From positions 1-15,725 of the forward strand of contig JAKQFZ010000668.1 in assembly GCA_029558215.1 (NCBI GenBank): a stretch of DNA of 15,725 bases, given 5' to 3'. Of this stretch, positions 6,511 to 12,995 are shown in pieces. The notes beneath the pieces were generated by a model, which was given only the letters and a program-made list of their open reading frames with translations, was not told the DNA's origin and did not search any database. Numbering within the stretch: position 1 is the first letter of the stretch; the number at the start of each line of letters is the position of its first letter. The translations under genes and the position numbers were made by a program. The stretch is from Candidatus Omnitrophota bacterium. GTDB taxonomy: Bacteria > Hinthialibacterota > Hinthialibacteria > JAKQFZ01.

Positions 6511-7734
6511 ATGTATCGAATTTTGGACGAAACAAGAAAGAGGCTGGGGGAAAGAATGCTGCGTTTTGCGCAGGATCTGGTTCGAACTCCGAGTGAGAGC
6601 CTCAGGGAAGCCGATCTGGCGGAGCGTATTGAGAAGGAGATGAAGTATCTCGGCTATGATGAAGTATTCCGGGATGGTGCGGGAAACGTGATCGGACTTA
6701 TGCGAGGACGGCGTGGTGATGGCACCGTCTTGCTCAATTCCCACATGGATACAGTCTGCGCAGAGCCTTCATCGAGTTGGGAAAAGGACCCTCTGTGTGG
6801 AGAGATTGAAGGGCAGATTCTTCATGGACTTGGTGCCGCCGATTGCAAATGCGGATTGGCAGCCCAGATCTACACGGGTGCCATTCTCAAGGATAGTCTT
6901 CTGCCCCTGCGCGGAAACCTTGTGGTCGCCGCCACTGTTGCCGAGGAGAACGGACTGAGCGTGGGCGTCAGATATCTTGTTGAGAAGACGTTTCCGGAAC
7001 TGGAGTTGACTCCGAACTATGCAGTTCTTGGTGAACCGACGGGGCTGAATCTCTACTATGGCCACGACGGTTGGATGGAACTGGACGTTTGCATCGAGGG
7101 AGCGAATCCCTTTCATGTTGACGATACAGCAACAACGATACTGAGGGACTTTCACTCGCGTGAGAAGAGTCTCTCCGAGATGCATGATCGTGAGATTCTC
7201 TCTGTTCACGGCTCGACGTTTGAGAATAGACAGGGAGTGCATCGAGCCACAATCCAGGTTTCCCGAAGATTGTCTGAGCACGAGGAGTCTGAATCTGTTG
7301 CTGGAGAAATCCAGAGAGTCCTTGCCGCACAGGAGTCAGGAGACGTCGCTGTGGCTGTTGCCGTTAGGCAGGAGCGACAGAGCTTGTACAGTGGCAAGGC
7401 TACGCTAGTTCGGCGTGTCACTCATGCCTGGTCAACAGATCCGTTTAGTCCAATCATGACACGTTCGCGTCATGCCCTTGCTGCTGCGGGCTGCTACTGC
7501 ACCCCTGGCAAGTGGCGACTGAACAGGCTTGGGATGGGAACTGCCGGCAGTGTACTCGTGAACGAATTCGGGATTCCTGTCGTTGGGTATGGGCCAGGAA
7601 CTGAGGCGATGGCACACGCGGTTGGAGAGTGTGTCTCTGTGCCAAATGTCCATGAGTGCGCATACGGGACAGCGTCCATTGTGCACAGCCTGATTGGAGT
7701 TCCGGTGTGTGGTTGGACATCCGATGAAATCTGA
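6511..7734 (+). CDS. M20-family metallohydrolase (ArgE/DapE/dipeptidase-like)
   Basis: A 407-residue co-catalytic zinc hydrolase of the M20 family, whose members remove acyl groups from N-acyl amino acids or cleave dipeptides. The metal and catalytic pattern is intact: H78 and D80 in SHMDTV, D111 in GAADCK, E145/E146 in AEENG, E175 in GEPTG and H369 in MAHAVGE. A lid/dimerisation domain occupies about 180-300 and carries a His in PFHVDD where many members have a substrate-binding His. The ATG has AAAGGAG 7 bases upstream (6497-6503). It is the first gene behind the sigma-54 promoter and ends 33 bases before the acetate kinase gene. Subfamily is unclear: the GEPTGLNLYYG segment recalls YgeY-type and ArgE/DapE proteins. 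If it releases acetate or another short acid, the kinase downstream could use the product; this is inference. There is no signal peptide, so it is cytosolic. Confidence 0.88.
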   Translation: MYRILDETRKRLGERMLRFAQDLVRTPSESLREADLAERIEKEMKYLGYDEVFRDGAGNVIGLMRGRRGDGTVLLNSHMDTVCAEPSSSWEKDPLCGEIEGQILHGLGAADCKCGLAAQIYTGAILKDSLLPLRGNLVVAATVAEENGLSVGVRYLVEKTFPELELTPNYAVLGEPTGLNLYYGHDGWMELDVCIEGANPFHVDDTATTILRDFHSREKSLSEMHDREILSVHGSTFENRQGVHRATIQVSRRLSEHEESESVAGEIQRVLAAQESGDVAVAVAVRQERQSLYSGKATLVRRVTHAWSTDPFSPIMTRSRHALAAAGCYCTPGKWRLNRLGMGTAGSVLVNEFGIPVVGYGPGTEAMAHAVGECVSVPNVHECAYGTASIVHSLIGVPVCGWTSDEI

Positions 7735-7767
7735 CGGAAGCGCGATAGGAGGACGGAGGTTTACTCG

Positions 7768-9000
7768 ATGAATGTTCTTGTGTTCAACTGTGGAAGCTCA
7801 TCCCTGAAGTATCGTCTGATAGCCATGCCTGAAGAGACCGAGTTGGCTGGTGGGGAGGCACAGCGAATTGGCCCGCCGACTGCGGAGCCTTCGCGAATTG
7901 TCCATCATATAGGTGCAGAGCGCGAGACGATCACAGTGCCCATGGCAAGCCATGCCGAAGCATTCAACCAGGTGATGCAGATTCTGAGTCGGGAGTCCGC
8001 GATGACGGTGCATGCTGTGGGGCATCGTGTGGTTCATGGTGGAGAATGGTTTGAGTGTCCAACGAAGATAGGCTCGGCTGAGTATGACCTGCTTCAGAAG
8101 ACGTCCAGTCTTGCCCCCCTTCACAATCCACCAGCGATGAATCTCATTGATGCGTGCAGGACACTGTATCCCTACTTGGATCAGGTGGCTGTATTCGATA
8201 CGGCCTTTCATTCGAGCATACCGATCCATGCGCGTAGCTATGCTCTCCCACAACCACTGGTTGCACGCCTTGGGTTGCGTAAATACGGTTTCCATGGAAT
8301 CAGCCACCAATTTGTCCTTGAGCAGGCAGCGAAGTTCCTTTGCAGGGACACAAAAGAGATGAACGCTGTGAGCTGTCATCTGGGCAGCGGGGGTGCCAGC
8401 CTGTGTGCCATATCCAAAGGTAGATCCATTGACAACACGATGGGGTATTCTCCGCTGCAAGGGCTCGTCATGAGTACCCGATGCGGTGACATTGACCCTG
8501 CAATTGCTCTTCAATTGCTGACTCTCAACCACGGGGATCACAGTGTTGTCGAGAAAGCCTTTAACAAGAGCAGCGGTGTCCTGGGGATGTCAGGCATCTC
8601 GGCGGACATCCGTGATGTTCTTTCCTTTGCAGGTGACAGCGAACGCTCAAGCACTCGTATCAATCTCACCCGCCAGGTATACCTCTGGCGAATTCGCAAG
8701 TACCTCGGAGCTTATCTTCTCGCACTCGGCAAAGCAGACGCTGTCATATTCACCGACACGATTGGCGAACTCGTTCCCGAAGTTCGGTGGAATGTCTGTG
8801 CTGGGATGGACTTCTTCGGCTTAGAAATATCGCACACACTCAATGAAGATGTGATGGAGTTCCCGGCAGACATTTCCAAGCCAGGATCTGCAGTGAGAGT
8901 CTTGGTTATCCAAACCAATGAGGAGTTGGCAATCGCCCGCAGAACCTACCGGACGATGGCTCCGGATTCGGATTCTTCCAGACAAGGAGCAGCAGCATGA
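7768..9000 (+). CDS. ackA: Acetate kinase family protein with altered nucleotide loop
   Basis: A 410-residue ASKHA-fold acyl kinase. Signature 1 is FNCGSSSLKY (6-15) and signature 2 surrounds GFHGISH (174-180). Residues matching the catalytic set of Methanosarcina acetate kinase are kept: N7, R87, H119, D144, H176, H204, R238 in STRCGDIDP and E385 in TNEELAIAR. The nucleotide site differs. The phosphate loop HLGNG reads HLGSG (204-208), and the adenosine loop GGIGEN reads DTIGEL (330-335), so the equivalents of G331 and N335 are Thr and Leu. The expected reaction is acetate (or a related acid) plus a phosphoryl donor to acyl phosphate, or the reverse, but donor specificity may have changed. 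Two Shine-Dalgarno-like stretches lie upstream (7747-7752 and 7755-7759). The stop overlaps the next start by ATGA (8997-9000). No phosphotransacetylase gene is in the window. Confidence 0.9.
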   Translation: MNVLVFNCGSSSLKYRLIAMPEETELAGGEAQRIGPPTAEPSRIVHHIGAERETITVPMASHAEAFNQVMQILSRESAMTVHAVGHRVVHGGEWFECPTKIGSAEYDLLQKTSSLAPLHNPPAMNLIDACRTLYPYLDQVAVFDTAFHSSIPIHARSYALPQPLVARLGLRKYGFHGISHQFVLEQAAKFLCRDTKEMNAVSCHLGSGGASLCAISKGRSIDNTMGYSPLQGLVMSTRCGDIDPAIALQLLTLNHGDHSVVEKAFNKSSGVLGMSGISADIRDVLSFAGDSERSSTRINLTRQVYLWRIRKYLGAYLLALGKADAVIFTDTIGELVPEVRWNVCAGMDFFGLEISHTLNEDVMEFPADISKPGSAVRVLVIQTNEELAIARRTYRTMAPDSDSSRQGAAA

Positions 9001-10166
9001 AGACTCTCGTCCTCATTCCGTCAAGTAAGACCCTGAGATACGCGTACTTTGTAAGAGGTACGAGCACCAATACGACTTCCGGAAATCTAAGAAGATTTCG
9101 TGGAGCAGAAGCCTCGCAGGAAGCGATTGACGAAATCAACAAGGCTCTCATCCTGAAGGGATACAGCCTGGAGTGTGGGGAGAATTGTCTATATGACCTT
9201 GTCGCGATTCGTGTCTGCTACGGTGGCAAGGAGTTCTCTCAGGGTGAGTTGGTTACCTCAGACGTTGTCAGGAAACTGGAAAGGCTGACCGAGGATTCGC
9301 CAATCCACATTCCGGCGGTGCTCTCTCTGATCGGAGAAGTGAGAAGAGCCTTCTCGACAGTGCCGGTTGTGCTTGTTTTTGAGACTTCCTTCTTCGCACG
9401 ACTTCCGGTACGTGAGAGTTGCTATGCGTTGGATGACAAGCTGCTTGGTGGTAGCCGCCTCAGGCGGACTGGTTTTCACGGCATCTTTCATACCGCTGCA
9501 GTCCAGACCGCCCTACTTGAGCGCGATAGAGCAGATCGCAGCCGGGCAAAGAGGATACTTTCCATCTGTCTGGACCGTCGTTCAGAAGTTTGTGCCGTTG
9601 CTGGCCGAACGCCTTTGACTGTAACGAGTGGAGTCACCCCACTTGAGGGTCTTCCGGGAGAGAGAACGTGTGGTGAGATCGACCCGAGCATTGTCCTTTC
9701 ACTCTCTCAGGAGCTGGGTCTGGGTCCTGAGGAGATCAACGACGTCCTTTCACACCAGAGTGGCATTCTGGGCATGACTGGCAGACGCATCAGCATCTCC
9801 ACCCTTTTCAAGTCAAGCTCCCCCGAAGTGGTTGCCGCACGAGATGTTTTCCAGTATCGCCTGCTGCTTGCTGCTGGAAGTGGCATTTCGGCGATGGGCG
9901 GAATTGACCATATTGTCTTCTCGGGTCGGTATAGTAGAACAGGCCGTCTTCTTGAGCATTGGCTCTTGGGGAAGATCGCAGAATCATGTCGCTCGGAAGC
10001 TCCTAGACCTCAGGTGAGCTACTGTACTGACTCTCTTGATCGTCTTGTCGCAAATCAGGCTATTGCAGCCTCAAGACAGGCAGAACTTACAGAGAAGAGA
10101 GTTGGACGAATTGCGGACATGCGTGTCCTTCATGAGAATACTGCTTGTCAGTTGTTTCGTGTCTGA
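8997..10166 (+). CDS. Degenerate acetate kinase-like protein (probable non-catalytic paralogue)
   Basis: A 389-residue protein that aligns along its length with acetate kinase but has lost most of the active site. Kept landmarks: YGGKEF (75-80), FETSFF (128-133), GFHGIF (159-164), VTPLEGL (213-219), CGEIDP (225-230) and QSGILGMTG (254-262). The catalytic Asn of the N-terminal motif is replaced (LIPSSKTLRY), Asp148 is Glu129, and the HLGNG loop is CLDRRSE. The catalytic Arg241 position is Thr224, the GGIGEN loop is GRYSRT (310-315), and the TNEE motif is gone. Equivalents of R91 (R72), H123 (H104) and H180 (H161) remain. The frame is open throughout and is translationally coupled to the active-looking kinase by ATGA, so it is maintained and not a pseudogene. 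A regulatory or structural partner in a heterodimer is the simplest inference, since acetate kinases are dimers; a changed reaction is possible. Confidence 0.82.
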   Translation: MKTLVLIPSSKTLRYAYFVRGTSTNTTSGNLRRFRGAEASQEAIDEINKALILKGYSLECGENCLYDLVAIRVCYGGKEFSQGELVTSDVVRKLERLTEDSPIHIPAVLSLIGEVRRAFSTVPVVLVFETSFFARLPVRESCYALDDKLLGGSRLRRTGFHGIFHTAAVQTALLERDRADRSRAKRILSICLDRRSEVCAVAGRTPLTVTSGVTPLEGLPGERTCGEIDPSIVLSLSQELGLGPEEINDVLSHQSGILGMTGRRISISTLFKSSSPEVVAARDVFQYRLLLAAGSGISAMGGIDHIVFSGRYSRTGRLLEHWLLGKIAESCRSEAPRPQVSYCTDSLDRLVANQAIAASRQAELTEKRVGRIADMRVLHENTACQLFRV

Positions 10167-11872
10167 ATCCAGCCGCGGCGCTGTGTGCCGACAGACGGAT
10201 TCAACTGGTGTGCTCTTTCGAGGACCTTGTCAGCCTCATCAGTCATACCCCTATCGCGAAGGATCAGGGACAGATTGTACAAACCGGGAACATAGTTGGG
10301 ATTCATGTCAAGCGACTTCTCGACGATCGCTTGTCCTTGCTTAAGATGTCCGAGTGATGCAATGGCTGCACCAAGAGCCGCATAGACGTGAGGGGTCACC
10401 AAGCCCATGGAGATTGTCTTCTTGTAGCATTCTATGGCGTCGGTCATCCTATTGAGATTCAAATAGAGATTGCCCAGGTTCTGATATTGACGAGCATCCT
10501 CTGGACGAAGACTGATGGCTCTCAGGTAGTACTGAATCGCTTTCTCGGACTGCCCGAGGCGGTCGTACTCACAAGCCAGATTATACGCAGCCAGACCAGA
10601 CTCCGGCTGATCGGACAGTGTGCGTGTCCAGAGCGTCACCTCATCCTTCCAGACCTTGTTCCGCTGGATCGTTGCCACGGTGTAGAAGATCAGAAGAACA
10701 CCAAGGAAGATCCGCAACGTGCGAGTCTGTGTCTTCGGCAGAGGCAGAGTCCAGAGTGTGCCGAGGAGGATGCACATTCCCAGGACGGGAAGGAACATAT
10801 ACTTTTCACTGAAACTCTGATTCAGTGGCACGAGGTTGCTGACCGGAAGATAGGTTGCGTAGATCCAGACAATGGCGAAGCAAGCACCGGTTCTTCTCTT
10901 GACGATGAGCACAGCCACAAGAGTGGTCACCGCAATATGACCTAGTATCGCTGAGACAACACTGCTGCCATTCAGAATGAGTGACTCCGCGGCCGGATAG
11001 TCTGCGGAGAGATTGACGGGAACTGCCATCAGCCCGACGTATCTCCAGAATGCCATCGCCGCAAAGAGAACATTATTCCAACGGGAGTCATTGATCGGAC
11101 TGTTCGAGGGCGTCAGGCTCCGCAAGACGTGAAAACGCAGGAGTATTAGAAGCAGCAGGATCACACCCGAAGCAGTTGCAGACCAGAGAAGTCTTCGTCG
11201 AACCAGAGGCTGTTCACGATGACTGCAAGCCGTAAGCGCGATCAAGATGATCGGCAAAGTGATTCCAGACTCCTTGGAGAGAACGCTGAAAACAAAGAGA
11301 ATCATCGCCACAGCCCACAACCCAAAACCCTTTGACCGACCGCGAGCCGGACTGTTGTGCGCCCATCGGATAGTGCAGCACAGAGACAGGAACAAGAAAG
11401 TGGCAGCCAGAGGATCGCCTCGTCCGCTGATCCATGCAATTGATTCTGTGTGTATGGGGTGAGTCAAAAAGAGAAGGCTGGTGATAAGCGCCTGGGCGTG
11501 ATTCTGAAACAGGAGCACAAGAAACCAGTATAAACTCCAGCAGGCGAAAACATACAGGATCAAGTTGGTCATGTGGTATCCAGATGGTTTCTCTTTCCAG
11601 AACGCATAGTCTATTGCCCAAACCAGTGTCCGCAAAGGCCTGTAGTAGCCATAGGTGGACGTAGTGAAGAATCGGGGGACATTTCTGAGTGAATGTATGA
11701 TTGGATTCTCGAGCATCTCATCTTTGTCATCGTAGACAAAATTATGGTTGAGAGTGTTCGCATAGCAGATAAAGACCGCCACAAAAATGATCGCCAGATG
11801 AGCGATGACACCCCAGCGAGTCGAATGGATGCGATGTTCGTTCAAGTTGTCAGCAGATGTGGTCGCTTGCAC
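10148..11872 (-). CDS. TMTC-like multi-spanning membrane protein with C-terminal TPRs (putative GT-C glycosyltransferase)
   Basis: A 574-residue inner-membrane protein. A short cytosolic N-terminus leads to the first membrane segment (about 21-40), then FVYDDKDEMLENPII (45-59), the Asp-Asp loop typical of GT-C and TMTC/PMT-like glycosyltransferases. Roughly ten hydrophobic segments follow, up to about residue 401. HPIHTESIAWISGRGD (138-153) and SEKYMFLP (355-362) are hallmarks of TMTC-like proteins with TPRs. Four TPR units (about 427-560, each near 34 residues) end the protein, including AAYNLACEYDRLGQSEKAIQYYLRA-type repeats. It probably transfers a sugar from a polyprenyl carrier to an envelope protein or glycan; the acceptor is unknown. 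The GTG start is the only standard one near the N-terminus, but the best ribosome binding site (AAGGAG, complement of 11889-11894) is 16 bases away. The 3' end overlaps the convergent gene by 19 bases. Confidence 0.85.
   Translation of the reverse strand: MQATTSADNLNEHRIHSTRWGVIAHLAIIFVAVFICYANTLNHNFVYDDKDEMLENPIIHSLRNVPRFFTTSTYGYYRPLRTLVWAIDYAFWKEKPSGYHMTNLILYVFACWSLYWFLVLLFQNHAQALITSLLFLTHPIHTESIAWISGRGDPLAATFLFLSLCCTIRWAHNSPARGRSKGFGLWAVAMILFVFSVLSKESGITLPIILIALTACSHREQPLVRRRLLWSATASGVILLLLILLRFHVLRSLTPSNSPINDSRWNNVLFAAMAFWRYVGLMAVPVNLSADYPAAESLILNGSSVVSAILGHIAVTTLVAVLIVKRRTGACFAIVWIYATYLPVSNLVPLNQSFSEKYMFLPVLGMCILLGTLWTLPLPKTQTRTLRIFLGVLLIFYTVATIQRNKVWKDEVTLWTRTLSDQPESGLAAYNLACEYDRLGQSEKAIQYYLRAISLRPEDARQYQNLGNLYLNLNRMTDAIECYKKTISMGLVTPHVYAALGAAIASLGHLKQGQAIVEKSLDMNPNYVPGLYNLSLILRDRGMTDEADKVLERAHQLNPSVGTQRRGWIQTRNN
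10164..10203 (+). other. Inverted repeat straddling the stop of the degenerate kinase gene
   Basis: TGAATCC (10164-10170, including the TGA stop) pairs perfectly with GGATTCA (10197-10203). The 26-base interval contains a weaker inner CGGC/GCCG pairing. No T tract follows on the plus strand. It lies within the 3' end of the convergent gene, where a standard terminator would be constrained by coding. A weak 3'-end structure is possible. Confidence 0.25.
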
Positions 11873-11950
11873 GAGGCTAATGTTGCTACTCCTTGGAACG
11901 ATGCCTGGCTACAGTCTAGCAATCGCTCCGATGTCTATAATCCGTCAAAG

Positions 11951-11979
11951 ATACTAGACCGCAATTGTGTTCATTTCAA
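11951..11979 (-). promoter_or_regulatory. Candidate promoter of the TMTC-like gene
   Basis: On the minus strand, TTGAAA (complement of 11974-11979) is followed after 17 bases by TAGTAT (complement of 11951-11956). This would start transcription near 11944 and leave a leader of about 70 bases. The -10 matches four of six consensus bases. The spacing is ideal and no better pair was seen on this strand in the 246-base divergent interval 11873-12118. Confidence 0.4.
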
Positions 11980-12015
11980 CGCAGTACAGGTGGCCGTTTT
12001 CAGCATGAGTTATCC

Positions 12016-12044
12016 TTGACTGAATAGGGCTGCTCTGATATAGT
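12016..12044 (+). promoter_or_regulatory. Sigma-70-type promoter of kdsA (and probably gyrA)
   Basis: TTGACT (12016-12021), a 17-base spacer and TATAGT (12039-12044), each one base from consensus, with TGA before the -10 as an extended element. Transcription would start near 12051, about 68 bases before the kdsA ATG. No promoter was recognised in the 43 bases between kdsA and gyrA, so gyrA is probably read from here as well. Confidence 0.75.
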
Positions 12045-12118
12045 TCCTGTAGTGTATGATTCTTCGCATAAGTGTTTGAGATCTCACAACGTAGAGTCGC
12101 GAGGAGTGTTTTGTCAGC

Positions 12119-12952
12119 ATGGCTTCGAACAATATGAAGATAGGGGCCATCCAGGTTGATTCTGGTGGCCCTCTATTCGTGATTGCGGGCCTCTGTGTTC
12201 TGGAATCCGAGGCACTATCGCTTTCGGTCGCTCATACATTGAAGGAGATTTGCAGTCGTTATGAGTTGCCCTACCTGTTCAAGGCCTCCTTTGACAAGGC
12301 CAATCGTTCGTCGCTAAGATCCAGCCGAGGGCCTGGCATCGAAAAGGGACTTGAGATTCTGAAAAGGATCAAGGAAGAATGCGAAGTGCCCGTGGTTACA
12401 GACGTGCATGAAGCATCTCAAGTGATGCCTGTTGCAGAAGTTGTTGATGTGCTTCAAATCCCTGCTTTTCTGTGCCGTCAGACCGATTTGCTTATCGCTG
12501 CCGCGGAGACTGGAAGAACTGTGAGCGTAAAGAAAGGGCAGTTTCTCGCGCCATGGGAGATGAAGAATGTTGTGGAGAAAATAGAAAGCGTGGGAAATCA
12601 CAATATCCTGTTGGTGGAGCGTGGCACCACATTCGGCTACAACAATCTTGTTGTGGATTTCCGATCTATTCCGATGATGCGGTCATTGGGCTATCCTGTA
12701 GTTTTCGACTGCACCCACAGCCTTCAGATGCCTGGCAGCTTGGGTGAGCGCACTGGAGGACAGCCCGAATTCATCCCAACGTTGGCACGGGCTGCGGTGG
12801 CCGCTGGTGCCGATGGTGTGTTTCTCGAAACGCATCCTTCGCCCAGGGACGCCCTGTCGGACGGCGCGAATTGCCTGATTTTGACCCAGTTTGAATCTTT
12901 GATTGAGTCTCTGGCCGCCTTGTCCCGTGTGCGGAAGCAGTTCTCAGTATAG
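12119..12952 (+). CDS. kdsA: 3-deoxy-8-phosphooctulonate synthase (KDO-8-phosphate synthase)
   Basis: A 277-residue cytosolic TIM-barrel aldolase that condenses phosphoenolpyruvate with arabinose 5-phosphate to form KDO 8-phosphate, the committed step to the KDO of lipopolysaccharide. Family motifs are clear: FKASFDKANRSS (54-65), RGPG (70-73), TDVHE (94-98), IPAFLCRQTDL (114-124), VKKGQF (137-142), FGYNNLVVD (172-180) and LETHPSP (236-242). It belongs to the metal-dependent class: C26 in GLCVLES, H200 in DCTHSLQ, E237 and D248 in SDGANC sit at the metal-ligand positions, whereas the E. coli type has Asn at the first. GAGGAG lies 12 bases before the ATG, a long spacing; the ATG at residue 6 would be even farther. 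It is followed 43 bases later by gyrA, an unusual neighbour. Confidence 0.97.
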   Translation: MASNNMKIGAIQVDSGGPLFVIAGLCVLESEALSLSVAHTLKEICSRYELPYLFKASFDKANRSSLRSSRGPGIEKGLEILKRIKEECEVPVVTDVHEASQVMPVAEVVDVLQIPAFLCRQTDLLIAAAETGRTVSVKKGQFLAPWEMKNVVEKIESVGNHNILLVERGTTFGYNNLVVDFRSIPMMRSLGYPVVFDCTHSLQMPGSLGERTGGQPEFIPTLARAAVAAGADGVFLETHPSPRDALSDGANCLILTQFESLIESLAALSRVRKQFSV

Positions 12953-12995
12953 ATGTGCAGCATGTGTAGTTTTTGATGGAGGTTGACAGCAGAGT

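Noticed and set aside
6511..7734. Assignment of the M20 protein as YgeY of the anaerobic purine/selenium-linked pathway
   Set aside because: Some segments resemble YgeY, but none of the partner genes (carbamoyltransferase, diaminopropionate lyase, selenium-dependent hydroxylase) is nearby and the match is not specific enough.
7798..8541. 247-codon open frame antisense to the acetate kinase gene
   Set aside because: The sense strand carries all acetate kinase motifs; the antisense product has no recognisable domain.
11936..11941. TATAAT on the plus strand as a -10 for kdsA
   Set aside because: No -35 lies at a suitable distance (11913-11918 reads AGTCTA), and a much better promoter occurs at 12016-12044.
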